Assembly (NCBI RefSeq): GCF_004801295.1
Contig: NZ_SSOC01000006.1
Span: 248,001 to 312,000, forward strand
Length of the DNA: 64,000 nt
Direction of reading: 5' to 3'
DNA from: Pseudothauera nasutitermitis
GTDB lineage: Bacteria; Pseudomonadota; Gammaproteobacteria; Burkholderiales; Rhodocyclaceae
The position numbers were made by a program, and so were the translations under genes. Positions within the stretch are counted from its first letter, which is position 1; the number at the start of each line of letters is the position of its first letter. Below are positions 26,504 through 34,070 of the stretch, piece after piece. The notes under the pieces were generated by a model, which saw only the letters and a program-made list of their open reading frames with translations, did no database searches and had not been told where the DNA came from.

Positions 26504-27475
26504 TCAGGTGGCCAGTGCCGGGCTGGGGGGCAGCGCGCAGGCGCTGCGGTATTCGGCGGCCAGGCGGTCGACCAGTTCGGCCACCGGCACGACGTCGTGG
26601 ATGGTGGCCACGCCGTGGCCGGCGCTCCATACATCGCGCCAGGCGCGCGCCTCGTCGGCGATGCCGTGCAGCTTGCCCTTGCCGAAGTTCACGCCGAGCT
26701 GCTCGCGGTCGAAACCGGCACGCTCCAGGCTGGGCCACAGAAAGTTGGCGTTGGTGCCGGAGATGGCGTCGGTATATACCACGTCGCCCGGCCCGCTATC
26801 GACCAGCATGCGCTTGTAGTCGTCCTGCGCCATGGACTCGCGCGTGGCGATGAAGCGCGTGCCCATGTAGGCGAAATCCGCGCCCATGGTCTCGGCGGCG
26901 CGCACGCTGGCGCCGTCGGAGATGGCGCCGGCGAGCACCAGGGCGCCGTCCCAGAATTCGCGGATCTCGCGGATCAGGCTGAACGGGCTCTGCGTGCCGG
27001 CATGCCCGCCCGCACCGCCGGCCACGGCGATGATGCCGTCCACCCCGGCGGCCGCGGCCTTGCGCGCGTGGTAGGCATGGATGATGTCGGAGAACACCAG
27101 CCCGCCATAGGCGTGCACGGCCTTCACCACCTCGCCGGGATGGCCGAGGCTGGTGATCACGAAGGGCACGCGGTGCTCGACGATCAGCGCGAGGTCTTCG
27201 GGCAGGCGGGTGTTGCTCGGGTGCAGGATGAGGTTGATGCCGTAGGGCGCCACCGGCGCGCCGGGATGGGCGGCGCGGTGCTCGGCCAGCTCACGGTCGA
27301 TGCGCGTCAGCCATTCGCCGAACTGCGCGGCCGGGCGGGCGTTGAGCGAGGGCAAGGTGCCGGCCACGCCGGCCTTGCAGGCCTCGATGACCAGATCGGG
27401 GCCGGACACCAGGAACATCGGCGCGGCGATCACCGGCACCCGCAGGGCGCCGCGGAATACGTTCGGTACGGACAT
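26504..27475 (-). CDS. Nitronate monooxygenase-like flavin oxidoreductase
   Basis: A 323-residue FMN-dependent TIM-barrel protein of the NPD/2-nitropropane dioxygenase family. Visible motifs are PVIAAPMFLVSGPDLVIEACKAG, the GIIAVAGGAGGHAGTQSPF phosphate-binding region and LVLAGAISDGASVRAAETMGADFAYMGTRF. It may oxidise nitronates or act as an enoyl or quinone reductase; the sequence does not settle which. The ATG at 27475 has an AGGAGA site. A perfect CAAAC-N4-GTTTG palindrome 74 bp upstream suggests control by a TetR-type fatty-acid regulator. Confidence 0.88.
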   Translation of the reverse strand: MSVPNVFRGALRVPVIAAPMFLVSGPDLVIEACKAGVAGTLPSLNARPAAQFGEWLTRIDRELAEHRAAHPGAPVAPYGINLILHPSNTRLPEDLALIVEHRVPFVITSLGHPGEVVKAVHAYGGLVFSDIIHAYHARKAAAAGVDGIIAVAGGAGGHAGTQSPFSLIREIREFWDGALVLAGAISDGASVRAAETMGADFAYMGTRFIATRESMAQDDYKRMLVDSGPGDVVYTDAISGTNANFLWPSLERAGFDREQLGVNFGKGKLHGIADEARAWRDVWSAGHGVATIHDVVPVAELVDRLAAEYRSACALPPSPALAT

Positions 27476-27548
27476 GCTGTCTCCTCTGGATGGCGGAGGC
27501 TCGTGGGCGGCCTTCCTCGGACGGACTCTAGCACGCCGGGCAGTCATG

Positions 27549-27564
27549 TCAAACGACCGTTTGA
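27549..27564. promoter_or_regulatory. Palindromic operator, PsrA/TetR-type
   Basis: The sequence tcaaacgaccgtttga is a perfect 16-bp palindrome containing CAAAC-N4-GTTTG, the form described for the TetR-family fatty-acid regulator PsrA. It lies between two divergent genes, the nitronate monooxygenase-like gene and the TRIC-like gene, and could control either. Confidence 0.6.
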
Positions 27565-27642
27565 ATTGCGCCGGGCGGGCCGATTTCCACCGGGTCGGCG
27601 GCCATGGCCGGACCCGCGCGGGCGATGCTATGCTCCCGCGCC

Positions 27643-28260
27643 ATGTCCATCGAAACCCTCATCTACGCCATGGCGCTGGGCGGCGTGGCGGTCAATGCCG
27701 CCGCCGGCGTGCTGGAAGCCGGACGCAAGCCCTTCGACCTGTTCGGCATGGTGGTGGTCGCCCTGGCCGCCGCCTTGGGCGGCGGCAGCCTGCGCGACGT
27801 GCTGCTCGACCGCACGGTGTTCTGGATCGCCGACCAGATCTACCTGCTCACCGCCGTGCTGGCCGGCCTGGTGACCTTCGCCCTGGTGCGCGTGGTGCGC
27901 CTGCCGCCGCGCCTGTTCCTGCTGCCCGATGCAGTGGGGCTGGCGCTGTTCACCGTGAGCGGCACGCAGGCCGCGCTGGCGATGGATGCGCCGTGGCTGG
28001 TGGCCAGCATGATGGGGGTGATCACCGGGGTGTTCGGCGGCATCGTGCGCGACGTGCTGTGCAACGAGGTGCCGCTGGTGTTCACCGGCGAGCTGTACGC
28101 CACCGCGTCCTGGCTGGGCGCGCTGCTGCTGGTCGGGTTGGTGGGCGGGGGCGTGTCCCCCGGCTGGTCGGCGCTGGCCGCCGCCGCGCTGGTGCTGGTG
28201 CTGCGCCTGGCGGCGATCCGTTTCCGCTGGCGCCTGCCGGTGTTTACCGCACGGCCCTGA
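27643..28260 (+). CDS. TRIC/UPF0126-family membrane protein (YadS-like)
   Basis: A 205-residue inner-membrane protein with seven predicted spans arranged as two repeats: VNAAAGVLEAGRKPFDLFGMVVVALAAALGGGSLRDVL in the first half, and GVITGVFGGIVRDVLCNEVPLVF in the second. The GGG-x-LRDVL / GG-x-VRDVL pair is the family signature. Bacterial members are trimeric cation channels by homology to animal TRIC proteins. Start taken at ATG 27643 (MSIETLIYAMALGG). Confidence 0.92.
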   Translation: MSIETLIYAMALGGVAVNAAAGVLEAGRKPFDLFGMVVVALAAALGGGSLRDVLLDRTVFWIADQIYLLTAVLAGLVTFALVRVVRLPPRLFLLPDAVGLALFTVSGTQAALAMDAPWLVASMMGVITGVFGGIVRDVLCNEVPLVFTGELYATASWLGALLLVGLVGGGVSPGWSALAAAALVLVLRLAAIRFRWRLPVFTARP

Positions 28261-28271
28261 GCTGGCGGTGG

Positions 28272-28289
28272 CGCGGCGGCCCGGCCGCG
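28272..28289 (+). terminator. Short hairpin after the TRIC-like gene
   Basis: A 6-bp GC stem (cgcggc / gccgcg) with a six-base loop is followed by ttt. It lies between the convergent TRIC-like and PstS-like genes. Short stem, so weak support. Confidence 0.3.
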
Positions 28290-28316
28290 TTTCGTCCCGC
28301 AAGCAGGGAACCCGTT

Positions 28317-28742
28317 TCAGGGCAGGCGCAGCAGGATCTTCAGGCCGTCGGTGGCCGCGTCGGCCGGCAGGTAGCCGATGGCCGCCGGATTGGCCGCCAC
28401 CCACTGGCGCGCTTCGCTGACGCTGCCGGCCTCGCGCGGTGGCAGCGCGCGCCCGGAGAACACCTGGCGTGACCACCAGGCGCGGATCTGCGCGGGATTC
28501 TTGCCGGTGAGCAGCAGGTAGAAGCGGTCGCGCAGATTGCCCGGGGGCAGGTCCACCAGCATCGCCGTGCGCCCGTCCGGCAGCGCGTCGCGGCGGCCCA
28601 GGTAGAGTTGCTCGGCCTGCTCGCGCGACAGCGCCGGCAGGGGATTGTCCGCGTGGCCGATCAGCACGAACTCCGCGCGAACACCGGCCACCCACAGCAG
28701 CAGGGCGCACGCGGCCAGCAGGGGGTGCAGTGGGCGGGGCAT
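28317..28742 (-). CDS. Short PstS-like periplasmic binding protein
   Basis: A 141-residue secreted protein: signal peptide (LLAACALLLWVAGVRA), then a single-domain fragment resembling the core of phosphate-binding PstS proteins (SREQAEQLYLGRRDALPDG, then GKNPAQIRAWWSRQVFSGRALPP, and AVAANPAAIGYLP-like WVAANPAAIGYLPADAA). It is about half the length of true PstS. Such short members often sit beside sensor proteins. Its ATG overlaps the stop of the beta-barrel gene by one base, so it is the third gene of a tightly coupled trio that begins with an EAL protein. Ligand could be phosphate or another oxyanion; inferred. Confidence 0.75.
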   Translation of the reverse strand: MPRPLHPLLAACALLLWVAGVRAEFVLIGHADNPLPALSREQAEQLYLGRRDALPDGRTAMLVDLPPGNLRDRFYLLLTGKNPAQIRAWWSRQVFSGRALPPREAGSVSEARQWVAANPAAIGYLPADAATDGLKILLRLP

Positions 28743-29971
28743 CAGAACACCACGTCCAGCGACAGGCTGAGCAGGTGCACCGTGCGCCCGTCCGGCGTGG
28801 TGCCGGGCGTGGCGGAATTCGGAAAGTACGATCCCCAGGCGCCCCGATCGACGCGTGCGCGGCTCCATTCCACCTTGAACGCGGTGTCGCGCGCGAAATC
28901 CCAGCGCGTGCCGACGGCGAGGCTGCGCTGGGCGTCGTTGCGTGAAGCGGCGAAGGCCTCCACCGCGGCGGCCAGCGGTGCGGGCAGGCCGTCGGCGCGT
29001 GCCACCGGGCGCTCCTGGCGCTGGCGGGCCAGGGTGAGGTAGGGCGTGAAGGCGCCGAAACGCCTGCCGGCGGTGAGGTACCAGGCGTGCGCGCTGTTGA
29101 CGTAGCGGTCGGCGCGCCGGTAGACGAACTCGCCGATCAGCATGTTCCGGCCGTCGTCCCACTGGAAGCCGGCCGAACTGAAGCCGGCGTGCCCCTGCTT
29201 GCCGGACAGTCTTGCGGGCAGGGCCGCGGCGGCACCGCCGGCGAGATTCAGCGCGCCGACCAGCTGGTGGTAGGCGGGGTCGTTCCAGCGTAGCTGCAGG
29301 CGCCCCTCGCCATGGCCGGCGTGCAGGCTGAAGTGTTCCCCGACCAGGGCCAGGTTGAGGCCGCGAATCCGGCGCATGCGGGCCTTGCCTTCATCGAGCA
29401 GATCGATCCGGCCGGTGCCGTAGTAGGGCTTGATTTCCAGATCGAGCCTGCCGAGTGGCACCTGCCAGAGCAGATCGAAGCCGTCCAGATCGCTGAACGG
29501 GTTGAGGCTGTAGACCTCCTGCGGCGGACGTACCCACGGGTGGGCGTAGTTGACGTAGAGCGAGTCGGACAGCATGAAGAAAGGCGCGCGCAGGCGGCCG
29601 ATGCGCGCGCTCAGCGTGGGGGTGGGGGCGAAGCGCCAGAATGCCCAGGTGATGCGTGGGTCGTAGGAGCCCAGCGGGGATTCGTGGGTCATCGCCTGCA
29701 CGGTCAGGTCGCCCGCCTTGCCCAGGCGCAGGCTGCCCTGCACGCCCGCCAGGGTGTCGTTGCCGAAATCGACGCGCCTCTTGCCGGGTTTGTTGAAGCC
29801 GGAGCGGTAGAACCACAGGTCGCTGCGGTCGACGGCCGTGGCGCCCAGCGTGGCGAAGCCGGACAGATGCAGACCGGTGGCGCCGCCTTCGTCCTGTGCC
29901 CCGGCAGGGAGGGCGGCAAACGCCAGCGCCAATGCGCCGGCGAGGACGGCCAGCACGCGCGTCGCGCTCAT
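28742..29971 (-). CDS. Predicted outer-membrane beta-barrel (porin-like) protein
   Basis: A 409-residue exported protein with a signal peptide (VLAVLAGALALAFAALPAGAQ), an N-terminal HLSGFATLGATAV strand typical of porin-like barrels, many alternating aromatic/hydrophobic strands, and a C-terminal Phe (SLSLDVVF), the signature for BAM-assisted insertion. No family name comes to mind. Start ATG at 29971 overlaps the stop of the upstream EAL protein gene (ATGA), and its stop overlaps the PstS-like start. The trio suggests uptake or detection of one solute coupled to second-messenger signalling. Confidence 0.75.
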   Translation of the reverse strand: MSATRVLAVLAGALALAFAALPAGAQDEGGATGLHLSGFATLGATAVDRSDLWFYRSGFNKPGKRRVDFGNDTLAGVQGSLRLGKAGDLTVQAMTHESPLGSYDPRITWAFWRFAPTPTLSARIGRLRAPFFMLSDSLYVNYAHPWVRPPQEVYSLNPFSDLDGFDLLWQVPLGRLDLEIKPYYGTGRIDLLDEGKARMRRIRGLNLALVGEHFSLHAGHGEGRLQLRWNDPAYHQLVGALNLAGGAAAALPARLSGKQGHAGFSSAGFQWDDGRNMLIGEFVYRRADRYVNSAHAWYLTAGRRFGAFTPYLTLARQRQERPVARADGLPAPLAAAVEAFAASRNDAQRSLAVGTRWDFARDTAFKVEWSRARVDRGAWGSYFPNSATPGTTPDGRTVHLLSLSLDVVF

Positions 29972-32412
29972 CGTACGGTCTCCCCGGCGGCGAGCAGGGC
30001 GAAGGCGGCCTCGCCGTCGAGCGGGCGGTCGTACAGATAGCCCTGGCCGAAGTCGCAGCCCATCGCGCGCAGCAGTTCTTCCTGTTCGGTGGTCTCGATG
30101 CATTCGGCGACCACGCTCATGCCCAGGTCGTGGGCCAGTTCGATGCTGCGCCGGACGATGGCGCCCAGGCGGGCGTCGCCGGCCAGGTTGCGCACGAAGG
30201 AACCGTCCAGTTTGACCGTGTCGCAGGGAATGGTGTGCAGATAGCTGAGCGCCGAGTAGCCGGTGCCGAAGTCGTCGATCAGCACGCGGATGCCGGCGCG
30301 CCGGATGCGCGCGAGCATGGCCGGCGCGGGGCCGTCGGCCGCGGCCGCGGCGCTTTCGGTGACTTCCACGCGCACGGCCTCGGTGGGCAGGCCGTGGCGC
30401 TGGATGCAGTCGAGCACCAGCTTGGGCAGGTCGGGCTCGAGGAACTGGCGGGCGGAGAGGTTGATGCTGACCGGCGGAACCTGTCCGGCGCCGAGCCGGT
30501 GGCGCCAGGCAGCGAGGTCCGCGCAGGCGCGTTCGAGCACCTGCATGCCGATCTCGTGGATCAGCCCGAGGGTTTCGGCCAGTGGCACGAAGGCCAGCGG
30601 GCCGAGTACGCCGTGCTGCGGGTGCGGCCAGCGCACCAGGGCTTCCAGGCTGGTGACGCGCCGGTCGTCCAGGGCGACGATGGGCTGGTAGTACACCGCC
30701 AGGGCGCGGCGGGTCAGCGCGCCGCGCAGGTCGGCCTCCAGGCGCAGGGCGTGCAGGGTCTGGGTGTGCATGCCGGGTTCGAACACCACCACCGTGCCGT
30801 CGCCCCCGCGCCGCGCGCGGTGCAGGGCGTTGTCGGCGTCGCGCAGCATGGCTTCGGCATCGTCGTGGTAATCCTTGGAGAGCGCCACGCCGATGCGCGT
30901 CTTGGGGTACACCGCGTGCCCGGCCACGGTGGCCGGGCGGGCCAGCGCATCGCGCAGTTCCGCGGCGATGCGGCCGGCTTCGTCGGCGGCGGATACACCG
31001 TTGAGCAGCACGGCGAACAGGTCGCCGCCGATGCGCGCGGCCACGTCGCCGGCGCGCAGGTGTTCGCCGATGCGTTCCGCGACGCGGCGCAGCAGTTCGT
31101 CCCCGGCGAAGTGGCCGAAGCTGTCGTTGATCAGGCGGAAGCGCTCCAGGTTGACGGTGAGCACGGCGAAACGCAGCTTGTCGCTGTAGCGCTGGCGGCC
31201 GAGCGCGCTGTTGAGATGCTCGACGAACAGCGCGCGGTTGGGCAGGCCGGTGAGCGGGTCGTGCAGCGCGTCGTGCTGCAGGCGCTGCTGAGCCTGCCGG
31301 CGCGTATGCACGTCGGCCAGCGAACCGGCCATGCGGAAGGCGCGGCCGTCGGTGTCGCGCCGCGCCACGCCTCGGGTGAGCACCCAGCGGTAAGCGCCGT
31401 CCGGCAGGCGGATGCGGTGTTCGAGCATGAACTGGGTGCTCTCGCCCTTGAGGTGCTCGCGCAGTTCGGCGAGGAAACGCGCCGAGTCATCGGGATGCAG
31501 GCTGGCGGCGATGTCGCCGGGCGCCGCCTGGGTGGTGGTGGCGTCGCGTCCGGCGATCTCGAAGCAACGCGGTGACAGGTACAGCGTACCGGCGGCGATG
31601 TCCCAGTCCCACACGCCGTCGTTGGCGCCATGCACGGCCAGCGCGTAGCGTTCCTCGCTGGCTTGCAGGCGGGTGGCGGTGTACTCCAGTGCTTCGATGC
31701 GGTCCTGCAGGCGGTCGGCCATGCGGTTGAAGTGGCGCGACAGGCTGGACAGTTCGTCGTGGCCCTCTTCCGGCAGACGATGGTCCAGATGGCCTTCGGC
31801 GAGCGCTTGGCTGCCGGCCAGCAGCCGGCCGAGCTTGCGGGTGAGCAGATAGCCGATCAGCGAGAGCAGTACGCAGGTGAGGGCGATCTCGGCCAGGGCG
31901 ATGGCCGCGCCCTGTTCGAGGATGGCCTGGCGGGCGGCGGTGAGCGTGGAGACCGAAACGCCGAACTGCAGGTAGCCGACCTCGTTGCGGTCGAGCAGCA
32001 GCGGCCTGCGCACGTGGATCAGGCCGTCGCGCGGCATGGCTTCGAGGCGGCCATCGCCCCAGCGGTGGGGCGGCGGCGTGCGGTCCATCGCGGGCAGGCC
32101 GGCGCTGACCAGCAGCCGGCCGTCCGGGCGGGCGATGCGCACGTAGACCAGGCCCTCGCCGGCATCGTCGAGCAGTTCCCCGAGCACGTCCTGCAAGCCT
32201 GCGTAGCCGCCGTGGGCGCTCTGCGTGGTGGCGGCCACGGCGTGCAGCATGGCGGCATTCTGTTCCACCAGCGTGCGCAGGCTGGCATGGGCGGCTTCGT
32301 CCATCAGCCGCACGCTGTTGGCCAGCAGCAGGGTGAGCAGTACGACCTGGACCACGGTGCTGGCGAGCAGCAGACGGATGCGGATCGAACTGGGCTTGAA
32401 AGGCAGCGGCAA
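29968..32412 (-). CDS. Membrane sensor with HAMP, PAS, degenerate GGDEF and intact EAL domains
   Basis: An 814-residue protein. TM1 is at ~10-32 and TM2 at ~175-200, flanking a periplasmic sensor region. A HAMP domain (~200-250) follows, then a PAS domain (~265-385, ending DGAYRWVLTRGVARR), then a GGDEF-like domain and an EAL domain. The GGDEF signature reads GGDLF (codons 31015-31029), losing the catalytic Glu, while the RxxD inhibitory-site motif (RAGD) just before it is kept. The EAL domain has EALVRW, NLSARQF, EVTES, IDDFGTGYS, KLDGSF and the late AECIETTEQ, so it should hydrolyse c-di-GMP. It starts with TTG at 32412; no ATG gives TM1. First gene of the trio. Confidence 0.9.
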   Translation of the reverse strand: MPLPFKPSSIRIRLLLASTVVQVVLLTLLLANSVRLMDEAAHASLRTLVEQNAAMLHAVAATTQSAHGGYAGLQDVLGELLDDAGEGLVYVRIARPDGRLLVSAGLPAMDRTPPPHRWGDGRLEAMPRDGLIHVRRPLLLDRNEVGYLQFGVSVSTLTAARQAILEQGAAIALAEIALTCVLLSLIGYLLTRKLGRLLAGSQALAEGHLDHRLPEEGHDELSSLSRHFNRMADRLQDRIEALEYTATRLQASEERYALAVHGANDGVWDWDIAAGTLYLSPRCFEIAGRDATTTQAAPGDIAASLHPDDSARFLAELREHLKGESTQFMLEHRIRLPDGAYRWVLTRGVARRDTDGRAFRMAGSLADVHTRRQAQQRLQHDALHDPLTGLPNRALFVEHLNSALGRQRYSDKLRFAVLTVNLERFRLINDSFGHFAGDELLRRVAERIGEHLRAGDVAARIGGDLFAVLLNGVSAADEAGRIAAELRDALARPATVAGHAVYPKTRIGVALSKDYHDDAEAMLRDADNALHRARRGGDGTVVVFEPGMHTQTLHALRLEADLRGALTRRALAVYYQPIVALDDRRVTSLEALVRWPHPQHGVLGPLAFVPLAETLGLIHEIGMQVLERACADLAAWRHRLGAGQVPPVSINLSARQFLEPDLPKLVLDCIQRHGLPTEAVRVEVTESAAAAADGPAPAMLARIRRAGIRVLIDDFGTGYSALSYLHTIPCDTVKLDGSFVRNLAGDARLGAIVRRSIELAHDLGMSVVAECIETTEQEELLRAMGCDFGQGYLYDRPLDGEAAFALLAAGETVR

Positions 32413-32529
32413 GTCGTTCTTCCGGGTCGGGGCGCAGGCGGAGATGCAGAAGTGGTGGGCCTTTCGCCGAATTGTAAGTGAATTTCTTACTTCGGGTTGA
32501 TGAATCGATATGCCGTTCTGCTTGCCGGG

Positions 32530-33909
32530 TCAGCGCCGGGCCTGTCGTCTGACCGCGCTGGCGGCATCGACCTTGCCGTCGCAGGCGAAGGCCTCCAGAT
32601 TGGTTTCGATGCGATCCGGGTCGTACAGATAATTGACCATCATGCCCCAGGATTGCTCCAGCCCCTTGTGAGAAATGTCGGCCATCCAGTTCAAACGTTC
32701 CACGCGCGCGCCGTTGCCCAGGTGGAAGCGCGCCACCGGATCGGCGGCGCGGCCGTCGCGGCGGGCTTCGAGCAGATAGCGTGCGGCCAGGCGCAGCAGC
32801 GGGTCGCGCAGCGCGCGGGCGAGCGCGGGATCGTCCTGCCAGCCGGGCTGGCTGTCGAGGAAGGCGCGCAGGCGGGGCGATTCCGCGTCTGCCACGCCGG
32901 CGGCGGCCAGGCGCTTCCAGTCGGTGGCGGTGAACGCGGCGGCGATCTCCGCCGGATGGCGGCGTGCCCAGCGCGCCAGGCCGGGAATCGGCGACAGGGT
33001 GGCGAAGGTGTCGAGTCTGGGGAAGTCGCGGCGCAGGTCCTCCACCACGCGCTTGAGCAGGAAATTGCCGAAGGACACGCCGCGCAGGCCGTCCTGGGTG
33101 CTGCTGATCGAGTAGAAGATGGCGGTGCGCGCGTGCGCCGAGTCGAGCACCGGGGCATGTTCGTCGAGCAGCTTCTGCACGTTGTCGGCGAGTTCCTCGA
33201 CCAGTGCCACTTCCACGAAGATCAGCGGTTCGAGCGGCATGCGCGGGTGGAAGAAGGCGTAGCAGCGGCGGTCGGAATCGAGACGGTTCTTCAGGTCGGT
33301 CCAGGAGCGGATCTCGTGCACGGCCTCGTACTCGACCAGCTTTTCCAGCAGTGCGGCGGGCGAGTGCCAGGTGATGCGCTGGAGTTCGAGGAAGCCGACG
33401 TCGAACCATGCGCTCAGGCGTGCTTCCAGCTCGCGGTCGAGCGGCTTGAGTTCCTTGTCACTGGTGAGAAAGCGCAGCAGGTCGGTGCGCAGGTCGACGA
33501 GGAATTTCACCCCCTGCGGAATGGCATTGAACTGGGTCAGGATGCGGATGCGCGACGAGCGCATGGCCGCACGCAGCTGGGCCTCGGCGTCCCACTGGCG
33601 CTCGCCGCCCACGGCATCCTGGTAGGCCTCGTGGGCCTTGGCGACGCGTTTGGGGTCGGGACCGAACTCGAGCGCGATGATGCGCAGGAAGGCGTGCCGG
33701 CCGGCGTCGTCCAGGCGCAGATAGGTTTCCGCCAGGCGCGCGGCGCGCTGCCGCGTGGATACCTCGCCGCCGCGCCCCTCGGCGCATTCGCGCAATTGCT
33801 GGCGGATGCGTTCGAGCGTCTGTTCGGAAGGTTCGGTCTTTTTTGCCGTGGCGCCGCTGACCATGGCGCGGACCTTGGACAGGCCGCGCGATACCAATCC
33901 TGTGGGCAT
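32530..33909 (-). CDS. Malonyl-CoA decarboxylase
   Basis: A 459-residue cytosolic enzyme converting malonyl-CoA to acetyl-CoA and CO2. It shows the family's helical N-terminal domain (~residues 1-180) followed by an acetyltransferase-like catalytic domain with AIFYSISSTQDGLRGVSFGNFLLKRV (seen in pieces) and FHLGNGARVERLNWMADISHKG near the end, the region holding the catalytic His/Ser. I start at ATG 33909 (MPTGLVSRGLSKVRAMV) because of an AGGAG site; the longer frame to 34047 runs through a dispersed repeat end. No malonyl-CoA synthetase neighbours it. Confidence 0.93.
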   Translation of the reverse strand: MPTGLVSRGLSKVRAMVSGATAKKTEPSEQTLERIRQQLRECAEGRGGEVSTRQRAARLAETYLRLDDAGRHAFLRIIALEFGPDPKRVAKAHEAYQDAVGGERQWDAEAQLRAAMRSSRIRILTQFNAIPQGVKFLVDLRTDLLRFLTSDKELKPLDRELEARLSAWFDVGFLELQRITWHSPAALLEKLVEYEAVHEIRSWTDLKNRLDSDRRCYAFFHPRMPLEPLIFVEVALVEELADNVQKLLDEHAPVLDSAHARTAIFYSISSTQDGLRGVSFGNFLLKRVVEDLRRDFPRLDTFATLSPIPGLARWARRHPAEIAAAFTATDWKRLAAAGVADAESPRLRAFLDSQPGWQDDPALARALRDPLLRLAARYLLEARRDGRAADPVARFHLGNGARVERLNWMADISHKGLEQSWGMMVNYLYDPDRIETNLEAFACDGKVDAASAVRRQARR

Positions 33910-33953
33910 TTTGTCTCCTCGTTCTGTCGGGTGAGCGGATAGTAGCCCGGGTA

Positions 33954-33980
33954 AGAGCCTGTCTACGATCTTTTCATGGG
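33954..33980 (+). repeat. Solo end of the dispersed three-way-junction repeat
   Basis: Twenty-seven bases beginning agagcctgtctacg match exactly the left terminal repeat of the full element at 57488, and similarity continues loosely for ~10 bases (gccgcc). The rest of the element is absent. It lies in the 161-bp divergent region between malonyl-CoA decarboxylase and the sensor kinase, so it may carry promoter or transcript-end function, or be a deletion remnant. Confidence 0.85.
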
Positions 33981-34070
33981 CCCCGCCGCCTCTATGTGCG
34001 GCGTGTGGGAAAGGTGAGTAAGATTGCCGTACGCGTAAGCGGACCACTCCTCCTCGCCCAGGCGCCCGCC

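Noticed and set aside
28742..29162. Extension of the PstS-like frame upstream to 29162
   Set aside because: The extra residues lie in the beta-barrel gene's region in another frame and are Arg-rich; the short form has a proper signal peptide and overlaps the upstream stop exactly.
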